Positions 30,501-36,053 are shown, counted from the stretch's first letter. The stretch: 64,000 nucleotides of DNA from G965207125 sp965207125 (GCA_965207125.1 OZ242263.1:372001-436000); one strand, 5' to 3'. Made by a program: numbers and translations. The notes: generated by a model from the sequence alone, not told the origin.

Positions 30501-33500
30501 ACGCCCTCATCAACCACAGGGGCATCATTCGCCCCCACAATCCTGATTTCTATCTGAGCGTTTAATGCATCAGGTATGTTCCCTCCAGGGATAAAGGAGA
30601 AGGATTCAAATGGTATGGGATCACCATCCTTGAACACTCCCAACGCCTGCGCTCTCTCATCCAGTGTGTACGTCCACTCCCAAATTTCACTGCCTGCACG
30701 CCCCGCATCTGTTAGGCCGGTTTTTTCTATTGATACCGAGCCGTAGAGGCCTCTAAAGACTCCTGATTCATCGGCATTTTCAATCACGATATCTGGCAAT
30801 GGATCAAGTTCAAAGTCAAAAATGACCAAACTGCCGGTGTAGGAGGTGTCATCTTCATTCAGTGTCGGTTGATTTGCTTGATTATTACCCGAGGAGATAG
30901 GTCTGAGTTGCGGCGGGGTACCGCCTGCGGCGTTAATGATAAATGTCGACGTAGCCGTTGCGCCGCCCTCGTCCTCCGCCACAACCGTGATCACATAAGT
31001 ACCGTTGGCCTGTGGCGTGCCGGAGAACGTCTGGGTCTGGTCCTCGATGTTTATGGTATGGGTAAAACCAGCATCATCCAAAGAGATCGCGGATTCATTG
31101 AACGTTGCCGTGACAGTCAGCTCCAATTCATCGCCGTCAGGGTCATTGAAAAGATCGAGCAGATTAATGCTTTCCAGCGCCCGGCCTTTCAGCCCCTCTA
31201 TCGTCCCTTGAGACCTGGCGAGCACCGGGGCATCATTGTCACCTTCTATCGTGATTGTTACGATAAAATCACTAGAGACACCTGTGGTAGTAAAAACGAA
31301 GGTTTCATCAGATAATGTATCACCAACCCCCAACCCCTGCACATCGACATGCGTGCTATCTAGTACGTAAGACCAATCGCCGCCGGATGCGCTCACCACA
31401 AAAGTCATCGTGCCGTATTTGCCCTCAAGCGTAAACGTGCCGGCCCCATCATTCACCACGCCCTCACCTGTAAGCTCAAGTGATGTAGAGGCGTTGCTCC
31501 TGGTGAGCGTTCCCATGGCGGAGGTGTTGCCGGGATCATCTTCGGTAACCGAACCCTCGCCATCACCACTGATTTGTATCTCCACAACCGTAAAGGTGAA
31601 TTCCGAAGTGACAGCAGGGCCTGTTCCACCGTCCGTCGCCTCAACGCCGATCGTGTATTCGCCGATATCAGCCAATTTGATGGTGAGGACCCTAGTATCT
31701 CTATCATAACTAAGAGTGTTGTCCTCGTCTAAGGTGATCGCGGTCCCACCGAGCATCACCGTGAATGTCAAATCCAAAATGTCACCATCAGGATCGGTGA
31801 AAAGAGTACCCAGATCGACAGCGGTATTCTGGCCTTGCGTCCCGCTCAGCCCCTCTATATCGGTGCCACGCTTAGGGTCATCATTTACCCCGTTAATAAC
31901 GATTGTTACTTCAAAACTAACAGAGTTGCGCTCGCGGATAACAAAAACAAAACTATCAGATAGTGAGGCGCCGGCCCCTAACGCATTCACCTCCGTATTA
32001 CTGTTATCCACCGCGTAAGACCAGGTATTATTAGTCTGATTAAAAGTCATCGTGCCGTAGGTGCCCTTGAGCACACCATCAGCACCCGCGTCGTCTCTAA
32101 GAAAGATTGGAAAAGTACCACTCAGAGAGACGCCAAGCACTCCAGTGACAGGGGTTGTATCATCTTCTGTCAGCGTGCCAGAATGATCTCCAGTAATCTG
32201 TATCCGTTCTTGTGCACTGATCGTCTGAATGGTAAATGTCGACGTAGCCGTTGCGCCGTCCTCGTCCTCCGCCACAACCGTGATCACATAAGTACCTGCG
32301 GCATGCGGCGCGCCGGAGAACGTCTGGGCCTTGGTCGCATCGTTTGTGTTATGCGTAAAACCAGCCTCATCCAAATCGATCTCGACAGTATTGAACGTTG
32401 CTGTGACAGTTAGATCCAATTCATCGCCGTCAGGGTCATTGAAAAGATCGAGCAGATTAATGCTTTCCAGCGCCCGGCCTTCCTGCCCATTTATCGTCTC
32501 TTGAGATCGGCCGAGCACCGGGACATCATTCGCCCCGTTAATCGTGATGGCCACGGCAAAATCACTAGCCGCGCCTGTGGAAGTAAAAATGAAGGTTTTC
32601 TCAGATAATGTATCACCAACCCCCAACTCCTGCACAGCCGCATGGGTGCTATCTAGTACGTAAGACCAAGTGCCGCCGGTCGTGCTCGTCACAAAAGTCA
32701 TCGTGCCGTAGGTGCCCTCCTGCATAAACGTGTCGACCCCTTTAGTAGTCACGCCATTACCTGTAAGCGCGATATTCCAAGCTGCGCTGCTCTTGGTGAG
32801 CGTTCCCGTGGCGGGGGTGTTGTCGGGATCATCTTCGGTAACCGAACCCGTGTTATCACCACTGATTTGTTGCTTTACGACCGTAAAGGTGAAACTCGCA
32901 GTAGCAGCAGAGCCAGCTCCGCCGTCCGTCGCCTCAACGCCGATCGTGTATTCGCCAACCTCGGCCAGTTTGATGGTGAGGATCTTTGTATCTGCGTCAT
33001 AGCTAAGAACGTTGTTTTCATCCTGGGTAATCTCGTTTTCAGCGAGCGTGGCTGTGAATGTTAAAGCCAAGACATCATTATCAGGGTCGATGAAAAGAGT
33101 ACTCAGATCGATAGTGGTACTCTGGGCTTGCGTTCCGCCTGCATTAACGATAGCAGTGCCAGATTCAGGGTCATCATTTACCCCGATAATAACGATTGTT
33201 ACTGTCAAGTCACTACCGGAGACTCCGGAGATAGTAAAAATAAAGATATCAGATAATCTATCACCCTCCCCTAACGCATTCACCTCCGTATTAGTGTTAT
33301 CCAACGTGTAAGTCCAAGCACCACCGACGTCGCTCGGCACAAAAGTTATCGTGCCGTATTCGCCCTCGAGCGCACCATCACCATCCCCGTCGTCTCTAAG
33401 AACGACGGACACAGTAGCACCCATATTGTTGTTAAGAATTCCCACGATGGCATCGGTGGTACCTTCTGTCACCTCGCGAGAAAAAACCCCAGTAATCATT

Positions 33501-34057
33501 AACGGTTCTTGAGCACCGCTCGGGCCTGACGCAGTGCCGATGATATCCGACAGGGGGGCGTCAAGGGGCTGGAAGCCGTCCTCATGGGCGGTGAAAAAAT
33601 CTTCAGCGGATATGGCGGCAGTCCTCGTGTCATCACCAAAATGCTGGAACGTGAAACGCGCCGAATTCTTAAGCGTGATTGTCTTACCGCTAGACAAAGT
33701 AATGACATATAGACCAACAGAAGAGGCCTCTGGGTCCGCCAGCCTTTCAATGGAGGTGATGCTAACATCCCTCTCGAAGACAATTGTGTTGTTCTCACTC
33801 GTGTCGTCAATGACAACCGAGTTGGCGAGGCTTGTGATAACAAACTCATCATGGCCGCCGCCGCCGTTTACTATAGAATCCGTAGGAACAAGCTCATCAA
33901 TAATCACCCGATTCAGAGCATCATAGGCCGAATCACTCAAATTAAGAGGCACGTCTCCTATGCGGGTTCGGCCGTCATTTTTATATGTTTGATACCAGCC
34001 AGAGATAAACTCATTGCCATCGGGAACAAAATAACGAATAAACGTAAAGTTAGTCAT
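15674..34057 (-). CDS. Giant VCBS/cadherin-repeat RTX adhesin, main frame (frameshifted at its C-terminal end)
   Basis: Probable type I-secreted surface or released adhesin. This frame alone encodes about 6127 residues. Joined to the C-terminal frame by removing one base near 15771 it gives exactly 6445 codons (6444 residues). Domain order is: an N-terminal region of about 200 residues with one RTX-like stretch (NGGGGHDEFVIT); 16 VCBS-type units, each paired with a cadherin-like domain (NDAP...DLSxLFTDxDGD...GxYTIxVxAxD); a CSPG/cadherin_3-like domain (about 3720-3820); an internal RTX block near 3850-3880; unit 17; and nine near-identical units (about 4176-6135). There is no Sec signal peptide. 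The start at 34057 has AAGGA eight bases upstream, while the ATG at 34066 overlaps that site. Acidic Ca2+-binding motifs (DPDGD, TEDD) are everywhere. No exporter genes are nearby. Cell adhesion or biofilm is inferred from the architecture. Confidence 0.85.
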   Translation of the reverse strand: MTNFTFIRYFVPDGNEFISGWYQTYKNDGRTRIGDVPLNLSDSAYDALNRVIIDELVPTDSIVNGGGGHDEFVITSLANSVVIDDTSENNTIVFERDVSITSIERLADPEASSVGLYVITLSSGKTITLKNSARFTFQHFGDDTRTAAISAEDFFTAHEDGFQPLDAPLSDIIGTASGPSGAQEPLMITGVFSREVTEGTTDAIVGILNNNMGATVSVVLRDDGDGDGALEGEYGTITFVPSDVGGAWTYTLDNTNTEVNALGEGDRLSDIFIFTISGVSGSDLTVTIVIIGVNDDPESGTAIVNAGGTQAQSTTIDLSTLFIDPDNDVLALTFTATLAENEITQDENNVLSYDADTKILTIKLAEVGEYTIGVEATDGGAGSAATASFTFTVVKQQISGDNTGSVTEDDPDNTPATGTLTKSSAAWNIALTGNGVTTKGVDTFMQEGTYGTMTFVTSTTGGTWSYVLDSTHAAVQELGVGDTLSEKTFIFTSTGAASDFAVAITINGANDVPVLGRSQETINGQEGRALESINLLDLFNDPDGDELDLTVTATFNTVEIDLDEAGFTHNTNDATKAQTFSGAPHAAGTYVITVVAEDEDGATATSTFTIQTISAQERIQITGDHSGTLTEDDTTPVTGVLGVSLSGTFPIFLRDDAGADGVLKGTYGTMTFNQTNNTWSYAVDNSNTEVNALGAGASLSDSFVFVIRERNSVSFEVTIVINGVNDDPKRGTDIEGLSGTQGQNTAVDLGTLFTDPDGDILDLTFTVMLGGTAITLDEDNTLSYDRDTRVLTIKLADIGEYTIGVEATDGGTGPAVTSEFTFTVVEIQISGDGEGSVTEDDPGNTSAMGTLTRSNASTSLELTGEGVVNDGAGTFTLEGKYGTMTFVVSASGGDWSYVLDSTHVDVQGLGVGDTLSDETFVFTTTGVSSDFIVTITIEGDNDAPVLARSQGTIEGLKGRALESINLLDLFNDPDGDELELTVTATFNESAISLDDAGFTHTINIEDQTQTFSGTPQANGTYVITVVAEDEGGATATSTFIINAAGGTPPQLRPISSGNNQANQPTLNEDDTSYTGSLVIFDFELDPLPDIVIENADESGVFRGLYGSVSIEKTGLTDAGRAGSEIWEWTYTLDERAQALGVFKDGDPIPFESFSFIPGGNIPDALNAQIEIRIVGANDAPVVDEGVRSVIDGQARKVDKVTPPIDLSALFRDPEGDEITLSIMSVTFESSTVELSTTGFVYNSTDKTLSGAPNAAGDYVITIEATDSNNARSDATTFTISAVEDNPPEIGGTLTGAISEDRLLPITGVLTIEDADEGDTPPPIALLDGEGDYGTMLFNTSNNTWSYLLSVAGFSRDGLSSVTEVNTLAAGDTLTETFTFSAQDASPVQVIITINGANDAPEIGIAIEEQAGQENHRVTINLSTLFVDPDEGATLNLEFEVNGGAEGLAAIGLSYKESTDRAGNVIREIIGEPTVIGRHTIKVTASDGSESASSSFDLVVRADSPPEISGVDGVVDEETAAPVTGTLFVKDVDRDAGRITVTAENGQQTLVFEDELPNIVLDGADSITGILSGDYGTISLGSSPDNPPVPGDSSTDDLLREWTWTYTLDNTHAAVQGLGDGEVLTETFTFTANGVEDHVLTITINGVNDAPEVGPAIVNQTGQTNHAITPIDLSGLFTDADARDTLTLTFEVTLANAAPEEDPGDLTAIGLTYSERTDPDGNLIREITGEPDVLGTHTIKVIASDGSESVSSSFTIEVTADNAPAISGAPGVIDENAEDPTVTGTLTIEDEDGDVVPAIVPPSTLSGDYGTLTFTPTATGGTWSYALNNTQVEVQMLKDGDTLTETFIFTAEGAENYELNITINGANDAPVIVPLASIDNQEVRLNQDLTINLDGLFTDADNDDDELELMFAVTFADGSTGGLLSTGLSYRETTDPDGNLIREITGVPDVLGMHTIVVTAEDGDGGVSEALSFTINVIIEHPPIISNDNVDPQIGEDATDPIEGTLTVTDENVGDTLPVVMLMDGLVNKVLVNSGVMSLKGDYGTLTLSGGDWLYTLDERAQTLKTADQVTETFIFTAEGAENYTLMITINGADDPIEVGPSIEKQDGQIAHEITINLSTLFTDGDGDELTLTFAVTLADGSTGDLATVGLSYSETTDPVTNVVTRLITGEPTVLGVHTIVVTATAGSESINASFSLEVVADNAPVISGVAGVIDEDAADPITGTLTIEDEDGDELPAIVPPRDLSGDYGTLTFNATTREWMYTLDNTLVDVQGLGDGETLTETFVFTAEGAENHDLIITINGVNDAPELDTPIVDVAGTQGQNITVDLSALFTDADGDILDLTFTVMLGGTAITLDEDNTLSYDRDTRILIIKLAEAGEYTIGVEATDGGSAPAVTSEFTLTVVVPLISGEAVGSVTEDDPNNSSATGTLTIRDLSLSVELTGEGVETDDVSGTMTLVGLYGTMMFDPSASAWTYTLDAVKSQALRGPQDGVDPATETFTFAVGENNTFDVVITAIGVSDALELGTEIEEQAGLTKHDITINLSDLFTDPDEGDEFTLTFAVTLADGSTGDLAAIGLSYSETRDPITDVVTRLITGEPDVLGTHTITVTALGSDSEEVISSFDIVVKADSAPVITSDPAAAMVVEDADTPATGVLSIEDADEGDPLPSIVLDGADSVTGIRVGEYGRLAFNAATGEWTYRLDNTLADVNALGVGDTLTDTFTFSADGAENYDLTITINGANDAPEVGPDIEKQDGQIAHDITINLSDLFTDAEGDELTLTFAVKLVDGRTGDLSLIGLSYNETPDSVTNVVTRLITGEPTVLGLHTITITASDGSGSTSSSFSLEVVADNAPVISGIAGVIDEDAADPITGTLTIEDEDGDELPAILPPSDLSGDYGTLTFNATTREWMYTLDNTLVDVQGLGVGETLTETFTFTAEGAENYDLIITINGVNDAPELGTAIVDAAGTQGQNITVDLSALFTDADGDILDLTFTVMLGGTAITLDDDNTLSYDRDTRILTIKLAVAGEYTIGVEATDGGSAPAVTSEFTFTVVEPLISGEAVGSVTEDDPSNSSATGTLTTSDLSLSVELTGEGVETDDVSGTMTLVGLYGTMTFDPSTGVWTYTLDAVKSQALRGPQDGVDPATETFTFTAGENNTFDVVITAVGVNDALELGTPLEEQAGRTAHDISINLGDLFTDADEGDELTLTFAVTLADGSTGDLAAIGLSYSETTDPDGNLIREITGEPTVLGVHTIEVTGSDGSGSVSASFTVNIVADNAPVITSDPATAVVVEDDDTPSTGILTIEDADEGDALPTIVLDGADSVTGVRAGDYGRLAFDAATGEWTYRLDNTLADVQALGVGDTLIDTFTFSAEGAENYELTITIDGANESPEAGPPLDPINGTMGQAIQAINLSDLFTDADGDVLDLTLALTVTLDGVAVDLETEGTTITLGDSGLTYDTATNILSGIPSAVGTYKISVVATDTDGASSEASEFDIVVVVQTITSTDPDTGTVMEDEIDGNNNPITTVTGTLVRTPDLTTVTLIDDGDGDNSVSGTYGTMTFDPGTGVWTYTLDNNDEDTEALGDEDQVEEVFTFVDSNGGARFAVTITVSGANDAPRVIDTGLPAISETIRETIEIDLSAFFTDVEGDELTFTVTLSDDSPLSTIGLSYDPDTKMITGALSQIGEHIIKVVADDGNGGTLEVTFNVEVLVAAPVIRNNGLTYNSDEEGIIIDETILKATSGNQLDLTLLVYTITVLPTEGTLLKDGVEIVIGTNNTFTQADVNNGLILYQQPSDVDPLVSKSNSFSFTFSDGIADAIDEQTLQITSRVVFDVQNPEEDNSIEGSAETVPQQIEAGDGSDIITGGEANDYIDGGAGDDEIKLTRTVNNVEEDAGADEVLYTFSYDGVGIDGGDEIVGFKRGQDKLKFIVSVERADITTLTEFLGSLNGADGADLTADDAFIVTMRWGTDAAGDFYFDGVSLHFKDASAFGGGRISSPLVQITFDERLGLDDLVDILGGEDNLSQNFDFTHAAFKNFADVLPRLFGDGNSIDFIILRPPVITPVNDADEVVEATGAVVEDDDGQNTATGILIIRDADAADDDPRPPIMLENGIPSQDGLMMSLEGTYGTLEFVLADGTWTYTLGETSTQEEKVQALAAQETQNDTFTFTAEGAEPVTVTITVNGANDEPVVDTAIVEQDGTAGQSTSIDLSGLFTDPDGDTLTLTVMVLSSDGTIRTALDTIGLAHDSDTQMITGTLIDSGTYTIEVVAEDGSGETATSTFEIVVVEQTIEATAGGSTAAVTEDDETPDPVTGTLGILSGVTSPAIVLNGATDDNNDGTFILESVYGRMEFVMSTGVWTYTLDNTKAETQALNTTDVVEDIFIFTSGSAGFAVTITVNGVDENQDPVVDTAIVEQGGTVGQSTSIDLSGLFTDPDGDSLTLTVMVLSSDGTTKTALDTIGLAHDSDTQMITGTPIGSGTYTIEVVAEDGNGGITAATFEIVVVEQAIEATAGGSTAAVTEDDETQNSVTGTLGILSGVTSPAIVLNGATDDNNDGTFILESVYGRMEFMMSTGVWTYTLDNTKAETEALNTTDVVEDIFIFTSGSARFAVTITVNGVDENQDPVVDNAIVDQGGTVGQSTSIDLSGLFTDPDGDSLTLTVMVLSSDGTIRTALDAIGLAHDSDTQMITGTPTGSGTYTIEVVAEDGNGGITAATFNIVVVEQTIEATAGGSTAAVTEDDEAQDSVTGTLGIISGVTSPAIVLNGATDDDNDGTFILEGVYGRMEFVMSTGVWTYTLDNTKAETEALNTTDVVEDIFIFTSGSAGFAVTITVNGANDEPVVDTAIVEQGGTAGQSTSIDLSGLFTDPDGDTLTLTVMVLSSDGTTKAALDTIGLAYDSDTQMITGTPTDSGTYTIEVVVEDDGGESATSTFDIVVVEQAIEATAGGSTAAVTEDDETQDPVTGTLGIISGVTSPAIVLNDATDDDNDGTFILEGVYGRMEFVMSTGVWTYTLDNTKAETEALNTTDVVEDIFIFTSGSAGFAVTITVNGANDEPVVDTAIVEQGGTAGQSTSIDLSGLFTDPDGDTLTLTVMVLSSDGTIRTALDTIGLAHDSDTQMITGTLIDSGTYTIEVVAEDGNGGSATSTFDIVVAEQAIEATAGGSTAAVTEDDETQDPVTGTLGIISGVTSPAIVLNDATDDDNDGTFILEGVYGRMEFVMSTGVWTYTLDNTKAETHALNATDVGEDIFIFTSGSAGFAVTITVNGANDNPVVDTAIVEQGGTAGQSTSIDLSGLFTDPDDDTLILTVMVLSSDGTTKAALDTIGLAYDSDTQMITGTPTDSGTYTIEVVAEDDGGGITAATLNIVVVEQTIEATAGGSTAAVTEDDEAQDSVTGTLGIISGVTSPAIVLNGATDDDNDGTFILEGVYGRMEFVMSTGVWTYMLDNAKAETHALNTTDVGEDIFIFTSGSAGFAVTITVNGANDEPVVDTAIVEQGGTAGQSTSIDLSGLFTDPDDDTLTLTVMVLSSDGTTKAALDTIGLAYDSDTQMITGTPTDSGTYTIEVVAEDDGGEIATSTFDIMVAEQAIEATAGGSTAAVTEDDETQNSVTGTLGIISGVTSPAIVLDDATDDDNDGTFILESVYGRMEFVMSTSVWTYTLDNTKAETQALNATDVVEDIFIFTSGSAGFAVTITVNGADENQDPVVDTAIVEQGGTVGQSTSIDLSGLFTDPDGDTFTLTVMVLSSDGTIRTALDTIGLAHDSDTQMITGTPTGSGTYTIEVVAEDGNGGITAATFDIVVAEQTIEATAGGSTAAVTEDDEAQDSVTGTLGIISGVTSPAIVLNDATDDDNDGTFILEGVYGRMEFVMSTGVWTYTLDNTKAETEALNATDVVEDIFIFTSGSAGFAVTITVNGADENQDPVVDTAIVEQGGTVGQSTSIDLSGLFTDPDGDTLTLTVMVLSSDGTIRTALDTIGLAHDSDTQMITGTPTGSGTYTIEVVAEDGNGGITAATFDIVVVEQTIEATAGGSTAAVTEDDEAQDSVTGTLGIISGVTSPAIVLNDATDDDNDGTFILEGVYGRMEFVMSTGVWTYTLDNTKAETGGLECNRCGRGYLYLYLWECWFRCDDHGKWGG
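22416..22506 (-). other. Internal RTX calcium-binding repeats in the middle of the giant protein
   Basis: Encodes IEAGDGSDIITGGEANDY and IDGGAGDDEIKL, about three GGxGxDxxx nonapeptides around residues 3850-3880. They are followed by a 200-residue region with GGDEIVGFKRGQDKLKFI, which resembles the segment after the C-terminal RTX block (DGADTVNGFDLDEDYLVL). RTX plus this kind of tail normally closes a protein; here another ten repeat units follow. Confidence 0.8.
23900..27790 (-). repeat. 1944-bp higher-order repeat, two copies, in the middle of the giant gene
   Basis: Three different VCBS/cadherin units (opening IDEDAADPITGTL, VTEDDPxNSSATGTL and VVEDxDTPxTGxL) recur in the same order. The shared plus-strand stretch CTGGATCCACACCGTCCTGC starts at 24631 and again at 26575, a shift of 1944 bp (three 648-bp units). 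Other landmarks shift by 1938-1944 bp. The copies are about 23.9-25.85 and 25.85-27.79 kb and correspond to protein residues of about 2090-3390. Confidence 0.85.
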
Positions 34058-34152
34058 GCAAAACATCCTTTTTTACTGGGTATAAACCCAAATTCGGCAT
34101 TGCACGTCTGACAGGCGGTCATGCAAACCATCTTTTTTACTGCACATAAACC
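34053..34152 (-). repeat. Imperfect direct duplication of the giant gene's start region
   Basis: Plus-strand 34053-34089 and 34118-34152 are nearly the same: both begin GTCATGCAAA, continue with CATC and a T-run, then TTTACTG and end ATAAACC, with one gap and a few substitutions. The offset is about 65 bp. On the coding strand each copy presents an A/G-rich ribosome-site-like stretch followed by an ATG. Confidence 0.75.
34054..34122 (-). CDS. 22-residue upstream ORF overlapping the giant gene start
   Basis: Reading from the ATG in the upstream copy of the duplicated start region gives a 22-codon ORF (start MTACQTC, end GCFA). Its TGA overlaps the proposed giant-gene ATG at 34057 as ATGA. The peptide has three Cys and no recognised motif. 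Upstream of its ATG stands AAGATGG, a weak ribosome site. It may be a leader peptide that couples translation to the adhesin, or a chance product of the duplication. Detected by direct reading; no homologue is known to me. Confidence 0.35.
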   Translation of the reverse strand: MTACQTCNAEFGFIPSKKGCFA

Positions 34153-34231
34153 GCTAGCCTCAAAATCAAAGACTACCAGTCACCCTACTACTCAACCTAA
34201 GGTGAATACCCTTAAAATTGTTATCTTACAA

Positions 34232-34261
34232 GATATAATTTAGCTGGATATGATCAGTAAA
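34232..34261 (-). promoter_or_regulatory. Candidate promoter for the giant gene
   Basis: Minus-strand TTTACT (complement of 34256-34261), an 18-base spacer and TATATC (complement of 34232-34237) lie in an AT-rich stretch about 175 bases upstream of the proposed start. Each hexamer matches the sigma70 consensus at four of six positions. The same stretch contains TATAAT on the plus strand (34234-34239) without a good -35, so orientation is uncertain. Confidence 0.25.
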
Positions 34262-34657
34262 AATTCTGCTCAAGTCTCATGGCCTTCGCCAGTATCTGCA
34301 ACCATCCCTCTTCTGGCAGCAGGTTTGTCAGCCAAGGAAAAATTAACTCGTGGGGATTACTTTATCCTTTAATGGCATTGTGACCGAAAGCGGGAACGCA
34401 CCCTGCGTAACTCGCCATTTTGATGAAGTACGGAGCGACAAAGAACCATCTCCAGCACCATCGGCGTAATCAACGGATCACACTCAGGCCCAACAACCAT
34501 CATCGATCTTGTTTTTTGCGCGATAGGTATTACGGTGAACGCTTAAGACTCAGCACCTTATGCTAGAAAGCATGGTTCACCAAAACTCCCCCCACAAAAA
34601 CACGCGCCACTAGGCTCCGATCTCCGTTGTTTAAAATGCGGCCATAAGGCTTTCTTG

Positions 34658-34685
34658 TTGACGTTATTCGCGATATAGCGATAAA
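34658..34685 (+). promoter_or_regulatory. Candidate promoter of the HbpS/GlcG-like gene
   Basis: TTGACG (34658-34663), a 16-base spacer and GATAAA (34680-34685) lie about 39 bp before the ATG at 34724, which also has AGGA nine bases upstream. The spacing and the good -35 make this plausible; it is not tested. Confidence 0.4.
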
Positions 34686-34723
34686 GAATAACCAAGATAA
34701 ACCATTAACTAGGATATAACCCC

Positions 34724-35152
34724 ATGGCCCTCACACTGAAAAACGCTAATAGCATCATCGAAGCCGCTCTCGCTGAGGCAAGACGGCTTAACCTCAAACC
34801 GATTAGTGTCGTGGTTCTCGACCACCGCGCCGCAACCGTCGCCCTACAATCCGAAGACGGAGTTTGCATCATACGCGCCCGCATCGCCGCCGCCAAAGCC
34901 AATGCAGCGGTTCAACTCGATATGGGTAGCCGTGCAATGATGAATCGTGCTGAACAACAAGCGTATTTCGTCCAAGCGGTGGGCGCGCTGGCGGGAGGCG
35001 ATTTCATTCCTGTTCCAGGCGGGGTTGTTATTCGCGATAAAAACAATGCTATTCTGGGCGCGGTTGGAATTTCAGGAGATACATCCGATAGTGATGAAGT
35101 CGCCGCTATTGCAGGCATCAAAGCCGCAGGATTTACCCCTGACGGCGGATGA
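34724..35152 (+). CDS. GlcG/HbpS family (DUF336) protein
   Basis: A 142-residue protein of the GlcG/HbpS family, recognised from the N-terminal helix IIEAALAEARRLNLKPISVVVLD, the SRAMMN segment, VPGGVVIRD and the closing GAVGISGDTSDSDEVAAIAGI. Family members include the heme-binding sensor accessory HbpS and GlcG of glycolate loci; the role differs between contexts and is often unknown. There is no signal peptide, so it is probably cytosolic. It is the only rightward gene between the giant gene and bamE, converging with the DMT permease seven bases downstream. Confidence 0.85.
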   Translation: MALTLKNANSIIEAALAEARRLNLKPISVVVLDHRAATVALQSEDGVCIIRARIAAAKANAAVQLDMGSRAMMNRAEQQAYFVQAVGALAGGDFIPVPGGVVIRDKNNAILGAVGISGDTSDSDEVAAIAGIKAAGFTPDGG

Positions 35153-35158
35153 TCTCCC

Positions 35159-36025
35159 CTATCGGCTTCGCGCCATGATCGCGTTGCCTGAAACTACCAA
35201 AAAAAGACCGACAAAAGCAAAAAGGGACCAGACATACCCCTCAGCAACAGTCGAGATCAACAACGCACCCACCGGAAAAAGCACTGTGGCATAACTCGCC
35301 TTGCCCGCTCCTATGCGCCCCACCAGCATCAGATAGCAGGTGAAAGCAAGCACCGAAGCGACCACCGATAGCCATAGCAATGAGCCGATATAACGCAAGT
35401 TTGGCTCAATGATGAAGCTATGCCCTCTGATTAGACAGACGATCGTAAGATAGCATGTACCATAAATCATGCCCCAGCTGTTGGCGCTCATCACCGACAC
35501 GCCAGACCGCTGCAAAGCACCGGAAATCATATTTCCCGAACAGAATGACACCGCGCCAAGCAGACATAAGAACATGCCAATCAGCGAGGCTGGTGATTGC
35601 TTGATTTCCGGCAGAAATATCAGGCAAACCCCCGAGAAACCCATTGCGGCCGCGATGACTTGTGCCCGCTGGGGACGTTTTCGCTCGATCACCGAAATCA
35701 TCACGATATTGATCATTGAAGACGTCGAAAAGATCACGGCCAACAATCCGGAGGTCGTGTATAGACCGCCGTAATAAAACATTGAAAAATTAAAGCTGAA
35801 AAGCGCAACGCCAAGCAATGCGATCAAACCATGCGCCCTTAGGCTCAACCTTAAGGAATGCCCATACCATTTGGTGACCATGATCATCAAAACGGCAGCG
35901 ATGCCAAAACGCCAGACAAGCGAAACTTCAGGCGCAACAACGCCTAGCTGCCATTTAAGCGGTAGCCAGCTTGATGACCACGCAAAAACGGTCAAACCAT
36001 AGAGAACATAATCAAATAATGTCAT
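35159..36025 (-). CDS. DMT-superfamily (EamA) permease
   Basis: A 288-residue membrane protein with about ten helices in two EamA halves. It starts MTLFDYVLYGLTVFAWSSSW, has a charged loop ERKRPQRAQV before the second half of the first repeat, and ends GYVWSLFAFVGLFLVVSGN. Likely a small-metabolite or amino-acid exporter with unknown substrate. It is only distantly similar to the DMT protein at 4373-5287. It lies directly downstream of tRNA-Pro on the same strand and converges with the HbpS-like gene. Confidence 0.85.
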   Translation of the reverse strand: MTLFDYVLYGLTVFAWSSSWLPLKWQLGVVAPEVSLVWRFGIAAVLMIMVTKWYGHSLRLSLRAHGLIALLGVALFSFNFSMFYYGGLYTTSGLLAVIFSTSSMINIVMISVIERKRPQRAQVIAAAMGFSGVCLIFLPEIKQSPASLIGMFLCLLGAVSFCSGNMISGALQRSGVSVMSANSWGMIYGTCYLTIVCLIRGHSFIIEPNLRYIGSLLWLSVVASVLAFTCYLMLVGRIGAGKASYATVLFPVGALLISTVAEGYVWSLFAFVGLFLVVSGNAIMARSR

Positions 36026-36053
36026 TAGAAGAAAAATCTTCCAGTAAGAATAA

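Larger units (their letters stand above)
34123..34723. other. 601-bp gap without a recognisable gene
   Basis: Between the giant gene and the HbpS-like gene. It holds the second copy of the start duplication, an AT-rich segment at 34200-34260 and a candidate promoter for the next gene near 34660. A short open stretch on the minus strand around 34378-34520 has no start context or family I recognise. No transposase, inverted terminal repeat or tRNA was found. Possibly degraded DNA or a regulatory region. Confidence 0.5.

Noticed and set aside
22829..33311. Many 60-200 codon plus-strand open frames opposite the giant gene
   Set aside because: The sense strand has strong domain homology along its full length; the antisense frames have no start context or known family.
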